Source of the DNA: Galerina marginata
Taxonomy: Eukaryota; Basidiomycota; Agaricomycetes; Agaricales; Galerinaceae
NCBI GenBank assembly: GCA_023014335.1
Contig: JAECYW010000003.1
Location: forward strand, 3,410,001-3,474,000
Reading direction: 5' to 3'
Length of the DNA: 64,000 bases
Under the pieces are notes generated by a model. The model saw only the letters and a list, made by a program, of their open reading frames with translations, searched no databases and had not been told where the DNA came from. Positions 11,556 through 21,179 of the stretch are shown one piece after another. Positions within the stretch are counted from its first letter, which is position 1, and every line of letters begins with the position of its first letter. The position numbers and the translations under genes were made by a program.

Positions 11556-12228
11556 AGTGAAAGCTATTGACCCAGCAAAAGTGTCGGTAACACGTGACTT
11601 TGGAAATTTCCCATCAGCCAAAGTTGAACTTCAACGAACTTTACGAAATGTCCTCTGCGAGTTTGCATCGCCGTCGCCGTCAGCGGCGGCTTCAAAGTTG
11701 TATAATCAAGTATTAAGTAGATTATTTATTGCTTATTAGTTTCTGCAATAAAATTGAGCTGTTCCTCATTTAAAAAACGCCCTCGTTGTTGTCAACTCGG
11801 TGGCACAGGCAAGGCACCAACACAACACCAACATGGTCTACCAGGAGGTCTTAGGGAGATCAAATGCCGGATATAAGCCTTGTAGAAACGCATAACTCGA
11901 CTGGAATTTATTCGCAAATTGCTGTCCTCATCGCAGTCGCCGACGACAACCACAACGACGAACCACAACAAAGTCACTGCAAAGAAACCATCCTTTTCTT
12001 TGGGGCTTTTCCTCCCGAGAAACGGTGAAACAACTCAATAGTACTTAAAAGATATTGATTATTTTACTTAATACTTGATTATACAGCTTTGAGGCCGCCG
12101 CTGACGGCGACGGCGATGCAAACTCGCAGAGGACATTTCGTAAAGTTCGTTGAAGTTCAACTTTGGCTGATGGGAAATTTCCAAAGTCACGTGTTACCGA
12201 CACTTTTGCTGGGTCAATAGCTTTCACT
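11556..12228. mobile_element. MULE-like MITE with ~150-bp terminal inverted repeats
   Basis: A 673-bp element begins AGTGAAAGCTATTGACCC and ends with its exact complement. The inverted repeats are essentially identical over about 130 bp (11556-11685 against 12099-12228) and still recognisable to about 11715. The perfect 9-bp direct duplication CTTTTAGAG flanks it. Long TIRs with 9-11-bp duplications are typical of Mutator-like (MULE) elements. No transposase frame is present, so it is non-autonomous. The 60-codon open frames in both arms are mirror images of each other and simply reflect the TIRs. The centre (11716-12060) has a CCACAACGACG-type GC tract and no gene. It interrupts the TDG-like gene. 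Near identity of the two arms suggests fairly recent insertion. Confidence 0.9.
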
Positions 12229-12237
12229 CTTTTAGAG
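12229..12237 (+). repeat. 9-bp target-site duplication, right copy
   Basis: CTTTTAGAG, identical to 11547-11555. On the minus strand it lies within the codons for SPLK of the TDG-like frame, which continues in KAS on the other side. Confidence 0.9.
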
Positions 12238-12756
12238 GCGATTGATTTTGCACTGCGGTTCGCCTAACCTTAGGCTTATCCTTCTCCTCGCTTTCAGAAG
12301 CTTTGATGCTCACGTTCCGTTTACCAAGGCGAGATTCGAGGGCTCTGTCCGTTGTACCTTCACGTGTCACGAAATTATCAGCCCTACACCCCAACGAATA
12401 GGTGCCTAAATACTCACAGGTCGGGACCGACTATTGCGCGACGCGTCAAAGGCAAATCATAGGAAAGGGTTTACCCTTCGGTGGATTCAATTATGCCTAA
12501 TTGTGTGTCGTCCCCTTCTTCTTGGTCTAGCTGGGTCGTGTCCTCCGGTGTGCGTTCAGTTGGTCAAGATCCTTGGAAGGTACGACGCAACATATGTCGT
12601 TTTGGGCATTGAATCTTGAGGTCATGATACGTGTAACTAGGCGCTTCCGTTGGTATATTGTAACTTGAGCTTGAACGCCCGAACCAATGATGATATGGAG
12701 GAAGGTGAACACAAATCTCTGTCCGGCGTTGACCACTCCGGGATTTTGCTTACCTA

Positions 12757-12762
12757 CACGTG
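12757..12762 (+). promoter_or_regulatory. CACGTG box upstream of the F-box pseudogene
   Basis: Within ACACGTGACT, 79 bp before the ATG at 12836. It is kept although the gene downstream is broken. Confidence 0.45.
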
Positions 12763-12835
12763 ACTCGGTTTAAGTATCTCCTCCGTGAACCGTCTTTGAT
12801 TTTCTCCGCAACTTGGAAACAACTTCATCTATAAG

Positions 12836-14442
12836 ATGTCCGAGACGGTACGTATTTCAGAACACCCCCGACTTTCGTTGTGTTCACCGCATCCTTACAG
12901 AGGTTATCACCGTTGGTAGACCCCCGATTCAACCTGCCGCAAGATATCCTTTGGTACACATTTTATTTCGTCGTTCAGTTGTTGGTCGACCAAGCCAGGA
13001 ACGTTTCCGAGCACTCAGCTCTGAACAACCTCCGCCGTCTGTCGCAAGTTTGCGTGTCATGGCGAGAACTGCTTCTTGCTTCTTCGTCGCTGTGGGGATG
13101 GCTATTGAAATGGACAAGCTCTCGCAAAGGACTTGCCACTGGAGAAATGAGGTGCTACGCAGGACCGGAAATGCGCTGCTTGATATTCACTGTCATATCA
13201 GCACCAAAGAAATTTATGTTCTTGACCAATTTCTCATGTCCCTCCTGGACGAACATTGGCCGAGAATACGGAAATTGGATATAAAATTCAACGAAATCAA
13301 TTTTAACACCAAGGGCGAAACCTTTATGAAGGAAGCCATTAGCGCCCTTGAGAAGCCAGCAATTAATTTGGAATCCTTTGCGGTGGACCTGGGAATACAT
13401 TCGGACGAGATCTTCATAAACCCAACACTTTTTTCAGACCAGGCGCCTGTATTACAAGAATTTACATGGCTCTCTTACCGAGTCAAACCACTCAGACCTT
13501 GGTTTTCTAACCTCCGCATCCTTCGCATAACCTGTCTCTGGACCGTTCATGAACTCCTCGCTGCACTGGCTGGCATGCCACTTCTCGAAATTTTAGAATT
13601 CAACGAGCATGATGAGGATGGAGTGTCACTACTTGATCTGGCTGTGGTCGGAAGGACCAGCCTCCCTCGGGTAGTATTACCTCAACTCAAGGAACTCGAT
13701 GTGTATATGGGAGCAGAGTTGGCGAAACACCTTGCCGTCTTGGAACGCCTCGTACCAGCGCCGGGATTACGTTTCAGATTAATATCTGGCGAAATCTCGC
13801 TTGCTTTGGCGGATCTCGTCGCTGTTCAACGTGTCCTCCGTTCATACCTCCAACGAGCTCCCGCATGACCTCCAGATCAGCATGACAAGTGATTATATCC
13901 TAGTTTACCTGTCAATGGATTCCCGCAAGTTTGCCTTTGCGCTCGAGTTCGACCATGATGTCCCAGATATGACCACACTTCTCGAGCCTATTAACTTCAT
14001 CCCGCTTGAGTATAGCACAAAACTTTCGATCAATATCAAAGGTGTGGCCTTAGCTGCAACCAATACAACCTTACCCAGCATCCTTCTGTCATCAGCCTCA
14101 ATCAAGGAACTACATATCTCGGCCGACAGTCTAAAACTCCTTCTTTCCCTTTCAGTTTCCGCTCATAATTTCCGCTTCCCTGTCCTCAATCTCCTCGGCC
14201 TCAATGGGCAACACGAAGTAGGCCTCGTTCTTGACTTTCTCTCTCTAAGATACATGCAGAAGGCACCCATCCGACGCCTCCATTTTAACGACTACCAGCA
14301 TGAAGGCTCTTGTGATTTCCGCTCCTTGGAGCAGTTTAATGGCTTGAAGGTTCGCTGGACGGGCTTCGGTGGTAAAACCAAGGAGTATACCTGCGGCAAC
14401 GGAAATGCCCAAGTTCTCGATTTCTCTCAAGAGTTTTCCTGA
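12836..14442 (+). pseudogene. F-box gene inactivated by two small deletions (array member)
   Basis: The gene starts like its paralogs: exon 1 is 12836-12847 (MSET), the intron is 12848-12900, and exon 2 starts at 12901 (RLSPLVDPRFNLPQDILWYT). At about 13094-13097 the paralogs read TGTGGGGGATGG but this copy reads TGTGGGGATGG. The loss of one G shifts the frame just after SSLWG, the end of the F-box. The second frame then runs cleanly to 13854, where 14 bases present in all paralogs (between CTCCAAC and GAGCTCCC) are missing and the frame shifts again. The last frame ends VLDFSQEFS, also altered. Apart from these lesions the copy aligns throughout, so decay looks recent. A truncated protein carrying only the F-box could still be made. 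Confidence 0.88.
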
Positions 14443-14914
14443 ACCGTAAGTTGCAAGTAGACATATGCGCATTTACAAAAGTAGTCCCTCCTTCCTAGAC
14501 AATAAACTCGGCCAATTGAAGATTCCCACGACCTTTAGGCTAGTTTTCAACAACGCATCGTCCACGGTGTTTCTTTCAATAGCTTACACCTCAGATTACG
14601 ATGTGTCCGCAATGCATGCGACGCGAGCAAAGAGCGTGGGCTCAAGCATGGCTAGTCTGCAGTGCATTGGATTCAAGCCTAGTCTTCCTGGGTGAGGAAA
14701 TGGAAATGGGTTTGTGTCTGAGATATGAATTAAAAAAATTTCGGCCGCCAAATCGGCTGGTCTCGAGCCGAGCCGATGCTGAGTCGGCTCAAAACGCACT
14801 CTTCCTTCAGAATTTTCGTTGTCCGTTGCCTGCAAAATTGTGGGGTTGAAGATTGGTCGAAGACGGCGTCCAACACCTTGGCTCAATCGCGATTCGATTA
14901 CTTCCCCACTCGTA

Positions 14915-14920
14915 CACGTG
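14915..14920 (+). promoter_or_regulatory. CACGTG box upstream of F-box gene 5
   Basis: In ACACGTGACT, 85 bp before the ATG at 15000, inside the same CTCGTACACGTGACT context as gene 4. Confidence 0.5.
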
Positions 14921-14999
14921 ACTGTGTTTGTCTTCCAGATCGAGGAAATACCGTTTTACTGCACTTCTCTCCATGACTTGCTCAACAACTTAATCGAAG

Positions 15000-16624
15000 A
15001 TGTCCGGGACTGGCGAGATGGTACGTAGTTCAGAACACTAGCGCCTTCCGTTGTGCTCAACACATTCATACAGAGGTTATCATCACTGGTGGCCCCCCGA
15101 TTCCACCTGCCACAAGATATCCTCTGGTACACATTTTATTTTGTTGTGCAGCGGCCGGTCAACCATTCCAAAATCAAGAGCGCTTCCGAGTCTAAGCACT
15201 CAGCTTTAAATGACCTGCGCCATCTTTCGCAAATTTGCGCGTCGTGGCGAGCATTGCTGCTTGCTTCTTCGTCGCTGTGGGGGATGGCCATTGAACTAGA
15301 CATGCTCTCGCAAAGGACGTGCCACTGGAGAAATGAGGTGCTACGCAGGACCGGGAATTCGCTGCTTGATATCCACTGTCATATTAGCCCCGAAAACATT
15401 GGTGTTGATCAATTTCTCAAGTCCCTCCTGAACGACCATTGGCCGAGAATACGAAACTTGGATATAAAAGTCAATGAATTCAGCTCCAGCGAGGGCAAAA
15501 CATTTATGAGGGAAGCCATTAGCGCCTTTCGAAAGCCAGCATTCAATTTGGAATCCTTTAGGGTGACCCTGCGCTTATATTCAGACGAGATCTTCATGGA
15601 CCCCAGACTATTTGCAGACCAGGCACCGGTATTGCAAGAATTCACGGGGTACTCTTTCCGAGTCGATCCACATAGGCCATGGTTTTCTAACCTCCGTGTC
15701 CTCTGCATAACCTGTCTCTGGACCGCTCATGAACTCCTTAATACACTGGCTGGCATGCCACTTCTGGAAATTTTAGAATTCAACGAGGATGACAACTGGG
15801 ACGGAGCGGTGGTTGATCCGCCTGTGGTCGGAAGGGACAGCCTGCCGCGCGCAGTACTACCCCAACTCAAGGAACTCGATGTGGACCTGGGAATGGCGTT
15901 GGCGAAACACGTTGCAGTCTTGGAACGCCTCGTACCAGCACCAGGATTACGCTTCGGGTTAACATCCGGTGAATTCTCGCTCCCTTCCGCAGATCTCGTC
16001 GCTTTTCAACGTGTTCTCTGTTCATACCTCCAACTTACATTCAAAAATGAGCTCCCACATGATCTCGAGATCAGCATGACGAGTAACTTCATCCTGGTTT
16101 ACCTGTCAAAGGATTCCCGCAAGTTCGCCTTCGTGCTCGAGTTTGACCGCGATGTCCCAGATATAACCACATTTCTCGAACCTATCAACTTGATTTCGCT
16201 CGAGTATAGCACAAAGTTTTCCATCTATATCGATGATGTTGCCTTAGTTGCAACCAATACGGCCTTATCACGCATCCTGCTGTCGTCAGCCTCGATCAAG
16301 GAACTACATATCTCGGCCGACACTCTAAAGATCATTCTTTCCCTTTCAGTTTCCGCTGATAATATCCTCTTCCCTATCCTCAAATTCCTCCACCTCAATG
16401 GGCCACCCGAAGTAGCTCCTGTTCTTGACTTTCTCTCTCGAAGATACACACAGGAGGTACCCATCCAAGCCCTCGAATTTGGCCACCACCAACGGCCGGG
16501 CTCTTGTGATTTCCAATCTTTAGAGCAGTTTAATGGCTTGAAGGTCCGCTGGACGAGCACCGGTGGTAAAACCGAGGAGTATACTTGCGGCAGCGGGAAT
16601 GCCCAAGTTCTCGATTTCACTTAA
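15000..16624 (+). CDS. F-box protein, C-terminus shortened by a nonsense change (array gene 5)
   Basis: Exon 1 is 15000-15020 (MSGTGEM), the intron is 15021-15073 (GTACGT...TACAG), and exon 2 is 15074-16624, giving about 523 aa. The F-box is at about residues 15-85 (FHLPQDILWYTFYFVVQ, LRHLSQICASWRALLL, SSLWGMAIELDMLSQ). It follows gene 4 closely. Where the paralogs read ACT-CAA-AAT-TTG-CCT-GAA-CCG this copy reads ACT-TAA-AAT-TTG-CCT-GAA-CCG. A single C-to-T change therefore removes the final six residues QNLPEP. The loss is small and the protein may well work. If that tail matters for function this allele is impaired. SCF adaptor role is inferred. Confidence 0.82.
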
Positions 16625-16639
16625 AATTTGCCTGAACCG

Positions 16640-17690
16640 TAAGTTACGAGTAGATATGTGTACATTCACAAAGTAGTTCCGGTAAGCATCCTACCCTCCT
16701 TCTCAGGCAAGAAATTCGGCCAATTGATTCTGACTGAGACCCCGAAGATGCCAGGTTTTGCCAATGCACGGTTCACGTTTACTGAAAGCAATTTTTACCT
16801 AGGACATCTCGATATAAACGTTTGTGAGCGTGGTATCTTTCCAACCAGATCATTCTCAGCGCCATTTGGCCAGTCTCTTCCAAGTGAGCGATAAAACAAA
16901 AATGCGATGCTTGCTTTATAAAAGGGTTGGACTTGAATAGTCGGGAGCGCTTACCTTGTTTCGTGTTCCTTGAATCCATGGCACACTTTCTATCGCTGAA
17001 AGCTCAATAACAGCTCCAGTAATTAAGTTCCAGGTGCAGCCTGCCTTCGTCGAACATGCACACAAGCAAAAATCCACAGCAGCAAACTGCGGCATCTCTA
17101 AAGTTGCTCAGACCGCCCAATGGCAGTGCCGTTGGACCTGAGTGCCTTTATGAGGCTCACAACTAATCCTATCGATGTTTCCAACATTGTCGATATTTTC
17201 GAGCTGACGAATTTGCTTCGCAATTCACTTTCCATTGGTATACTATTCAAGCCAAGAACCAAGCCATTCCAAGACAAGTCAGAGGCTGGCTAAGAACCCA
17301 AATCGGGAAAAGATATCCTTTTCAAGACGCTCGCGGGGTTAGACTTTGAAGGCGATCTGGTTTTGAAGGCGATTGAAGTATAAGCACTGCTCGTGCAGGA
17401 TTGGTAATTGGCGTAACTTTAAGTAACCTAGCACCCTTACAGGGCCTTACTTATGTGGCCGGAGGTCAAGGACTGACACTAACCCTCTGCTACTGTAGTC
17501 GCTAAAAGCAGTAGAATTTCAGGTCAACCCAATTTTTGGAAATATGGTATACCTAAGTCTCAGGGCTTCTCCGGTGGCGGGTTCTCGCGATGTGTAAGGT
17601 TTTTTTAAATCAAAAAATGACATCAAGTAAAATTACAGTCCCAAATTCCACAGTAATAAAAATTCAAATCACCTCCCCCTCAGAGGTTCC
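16640..17690. other. Spacer without a confident gene
   Basis: The first ~250 bp is 3' flank shared with array gene 2 (TAAGTTACGAGTAGATATG, then GACCCCGAAGATGCCAGG and ACCTAGGACATCTCGATAT blocks). At 17120-17293 a 57-codon plus-strand frame contains DLSAFMRLTTNPIDVSN. It has the flavour of a protein fragment but I do not recognise it and see no splice partners. The remainder is AT-rich and empty. Confidence 0.4.
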
Positions 17691-17697
17691 AGGGTAT

Positions 17698-20251
17698 CTA
17701 GCAGCCTGCGGGAACCGTAGTGTCATCGTTGTGGTTGGCAGCATTGACGCCAAGACCACGGCTTGCAAATGCTTTCCAGAGGATACACTTGTTGGCACCC
17801 GCAAATCGGTTGACGTCGGCTTGAATCCATGCATTGCGAGCCGTCAAGACTGAGAAAAATTACTATGGTTATACTTCCGCCGCACCAATAAAAAATGAAA
17901 TCTCACAGGTAGGGTTGCAGGGTTGAATGGGGAGAGAATCAATGAATAAATGCATAAAGACGACGTTTCCTTCAGTTCCAGCGGGATTTGTACGAGCAGT
18001 GGCCGACCAGCCGTGGGCTCCGACGAGGGCCGCATAAACGTTATGGAGGATGTTGGCCCAGACTTCACCGATATCTTAAGTACAGATTTTAGAAATGGGT
18101 TCACGTAATAGAGTTTGATATATTTTACCGTGGACTTCGGTCAGAGTTTTGAGACTCGAATAACGAAGAGGGTTTGTCGTGCTAAACAAATGACAGATTA
18201 TTAAACGCGGGTTTTAATATATCCATCAACGTACGCGGATGTGGAGTATGGGTGAGAGCGAATGCCGGCGGGGTCATTGATAACATATTGCCCGAGAACA
18301 AAATCGGGAACTGCGGATGAGGTCTTCTCGAGCCAGCTATAGTCTTAATCAGTCCTGGTTTTTTAGGCATTTCAAAAAAAGCAAGTACGTACTTGGCCAT
18401 AGTATCGGACCATCCTATATAAAATCAAAACCTTATTCTGAACCAAAGTACTGGTGTCTTACCTTCACCCATTCCACCTGCTTCAGTCGTCTGCAGGCAG
18501 CGACCAGTGCCTCCCCCAGTCATTCGGTTGGTGACACCATGTGTATTCTCGTGACTGACGATGTCGTTCTCGAGAGCCCCATCTCGTTCGGGCTGAATAA
18601 AAATATTTAGAGACGTCTCGGTTGGCAATACAAAAAAAGTTAACATACATTGGTAATGTCCCAAAGGAACATCCCTAAATAAATTAGTAAACCAGCACTA
18701 TCCTTGTACGCGCGAGGCTCGAAAAATGTACTCACTCATAGCGCCAGAGCTTCCACTAATTATAAGAAAAATGTTAAAGACATAACTGTATATTAGTAAA
18801 TATAGACGTACTCGGCAGGGGTGGAGAAGTCAGCATTATCGGTGCCTGCAGAATCCTGAACGGAAATTGTTACACGGTCATTGGCCTTCCCGCCTTTTCC
18901 ATTGTTGTTCGTCTGGAAGTTGAAGGCCGCCTCGGTGAAGCCGTATCTATTTAAATGATCAGCGGTGAATAGACTACATTTAAATTAAATTAAGAGCGCA
19001 CCGATAGGTCACATCGTGAATGGTGTTGACGACGTAGAACGCATTTGTGCGCGCGGCATCGAGATTGGCCTGAGTGGTCGGGGCAGCATTAGGATTTTGA
19101 GTGAAGACAAAATTCTGTGGAGAAGATGACTGGCTAGTAGTCGATGACTGCGAGCCCTTGAATGCGACGGCGTTGTTTCCCGAAGTCGTCCTAATAAGAG
19201 TCTAAGTTAATTGGGCGAATGTTAGTATCAAAATAGAACTGACGTCGAATTGGCTCCTCCTGCGGCGGTGGCATGCCACCCAAATGGAGATGCGAGTACA
19301 TCAGCAGGATCTGTTAAAACCTGGAATCCTTGAGTAAGAATTTCGCTCTGGATCGGAAGCACACGATACTGTCATTGAAAAAAATATATGAGTATAATCC
19401 CCTCAATGCGAAGGCAACCTTACAGTGGCTTTAGTAACGAAGTCGACAATCGAGACGAGTTGATTAGCATGTGCGTCAACGAATGCCTCGACCCAGACAC
19501 CAGCGGGTTCGTTTCGGATTTGAACGACATGAGTGAGGACAACGGTATTATCTGGCTTGACAAAAAATTCGAGAGACGGTGGGAAGTCGTTAAATTTGCC
19601 GTTAAGAGCCTTTTCCGCAGTAGCAATCGCATCGTCAACGGAAATGGAAGGCTTCGTGGAAGCGATGGATTCTAGCAAGAATTGATGAATTGCCAGTAGG
19701 TTGAAAATTAATATTTAACTCACTTGGCGTGACGAAGGATGATCCAAAGGCAGTGACTTTATTGTCGTTATTGAATGCCACATTTGCAACGGCGTTGGCG
19801 AAAGGGATACCAGCCTAGATTGAAGGGTGAAAAATCATCCGGCCAAGTTTTTGTGAACGTACGTGAGTTTGTTTCAAGAAGGCATGCTGGGTGACCTCCC
19901 CAGCAAATCCGGAATGGAAAGCCACCGCACTCGGGTCGATGGAAAGATGCGAGCCGACGAAAGCCTTAGCGGAATCTTCAAGGACAAAGGCCGCGCGTTT
20001 GGAAAGTGGGTGATCGATTCCGGTGCCGAAAGTCTATAAAAGATGAGAAACGACTGGATGGAGAGAAGCTTTAATCTGCTTGCCTCGAAGATGCTGGGGG
20101 GGTTGAAGGTTTCCAATTGGATGTTGTTAGCCAGACTCCTAACGCGGTGGGTGGCATGTCTGGAGCTTAGGGTTGGAGGAGCACCCCAGACAGACGTCGC
20201 ATATGTGATTGCCAGGAAAACAGAGGTGAAGAACCTATTGAAGGAAACCAT
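17698..20251 (-). CDS. Fungalysin-type extracellular metalloprotease, M36 (copy A)
   Basis: Secreted zinc endopeptidase with signal peptide and inhibitory propeptide. Fifteen exons join in phase (20084-20251, 19863-20033, 19724-19814, 19424-19671, 19244-19368, 19002-19190, 18812-18946, 18736-18755, 18649-18674, 18463-18592, 18393-18414, 18235-18336, 18129-18181, 17907-18074, 17698-17849) to give 599 aa. Residues 1-23 ([17 protein letters not shown] core) look like a signal peptide. About 45-220 is the FTP propeptide region. The catalytic domain carries HENTH at about 405-409 and the third zinc ligand in GGMGEGWSD (E about 434), with [12 protein letters not shown] between them, as expected for M36. 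The end is [13 protein letters not shown]. Intron 1 has a GC donor (GAG|GCAAGC). A TATA-like TTTTATA on the top strand at 20321-20327 is about 70 bp upstream. No defect is seen. Confidence 0.93.
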
Positions 20252-21179
20252 TGCGAGCTACTTCTGTTAAGGTCGGAGCGGTCGGAATTTTCCTGGCATG
20301 AGGAAAGGATTGGTTGGACTTTTTATACACTTCTCGACAGATACTCATGAGCATGATTAATCCGGTGTATCCACACCTTTTCAAGACAGTATGCCATTGA
20401 GGTCGGATTGTCGGATAGTCAGTGAATCTGCGCAGCGCATGGTCAACGATAAGAAAGTCTGAAAGAAGCAGCCACAAACTGGACGGCCCGAATCCACCAG
20501 CACGCACCTTGCCAGCTTGAAAGATCAAAGAAACACGGCTACAGACAATTCCTTGTTGCATAGCCAATCGGGCTGCCTGCTGCGAATTGTTTGAGACAAC
20601 CACGAGGCGATATAACAATCGAGCGAACCTTTCTCATCCTCACAAATCCAGAGCCACATGGCCCACCAGATACAAGAGGCTAAAATAAGAGAAAAAAATA
20701 AGTCTGGGAGATTCTAAAGTGCAGTCCCGAAAGCGCATCGAGTTTTACATAGTATGTGTCGTAAAAATACCTCGGATTCCCAGCTTCGGTAGAGTTCAAT
20801 ATGGATGTCGACCTTCTGATGATCGTGTCAATTCGCTGGAAAGTTGGTTGGCCAAAAGCGGAAACACTCACCATGTGATGTTCGGTCGATGCCAAAAATA
20901 GATCATCCATGCTCAAGAAGGTTGTGTAGCACGACTATCGTAGACCCAATAAAACTAACCTGAAATCTATTAACGTCCAGTCAAGTGGAATATACATGTA
21001 ACTTACAGATGTTCGCTTTTTCACTCATCACAAAGACTCGGAAAGATCGGACTAAGCGCTAAAGTGATTCCGGGTGCGAGGATTTAAAATCAATTCCAAC
21101 TACTGGGGTATATGTACATCGGGTCGCTCAAGTCACAGAATCACTCTCCGCCATTAATATGATAAGCCAACAAGTCGTT
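20252..21179. other. Intergenic region between the two fungalysin genes
   Basis: It holds the presumed promoter of copy A (minus strand), with TATAAAA at 20321-20327. The rest of the ~930 bp shows no convincing coding frame. The copies are head-to-tail, so this is also the 3' side of copy B. Confidence 0.5.
20321..20327 (-). promoter_or_regulatory. TATA box of fungalysin copy A
   Basis: TATAAAA on the minus strand, about 70 bp before the start codon at 20251, in GTGTATAAAAAGTCC context. Confidence 0.5.

Larger units (their letters stand above)
10560..12431 (-). pseudogene. Relic of a thymine/uracil mismatch DNA glycosylase (TDG/Mug family), split by a MITE
   Basis: Read from right to left, exon-like pieces give ALESRLGKRNVSIKASESEE (near 12300), YEHLRGSNDNLDIGLD (11441-11479), SAEIGHHFGNPNNH (around 11241-11280), SIGL|TNLTDRPT across an intron at 11013-11067, LDKIEPYRPRILCFVGLGI (near 10850), and LETLFFAAACTSG ending at a TGA at 10585-10587. 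These are, in order, the signature blocks of the TDG/Mug family: G.NPG region, GHHFGNPNNHFW, GLTNL..RPT, P...CFVGKGI, and ..FF..PSTSGR. RVVRYQ continues in frame directly after the TGA, so the stop falls inside the TSGRV motif. Phase also breaks near 10979-10990, the FW of NNHFW is missing, and GL-D replaces the catalytic GIN of GINPG. A 673-bp MITE sits inside the N-terminal exon. Working family members excise U or T opposite G. This copy looks dead. The 5' end is not resolved. Confidence 0.72.

Noticed and set aside
11557..12227. Two identical 60-codon open frames facing each other
   Set aside because: They are the mirror-image arms of the MITE and not genes.
17120..17293. 57-codon plus-strand frame (MAVPLDLSAFMRLTTNPIDV...)
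   Set aside because: Protein-like, but too short and without splice partners or a recognised family. Kept only as a note in the spacer entry.
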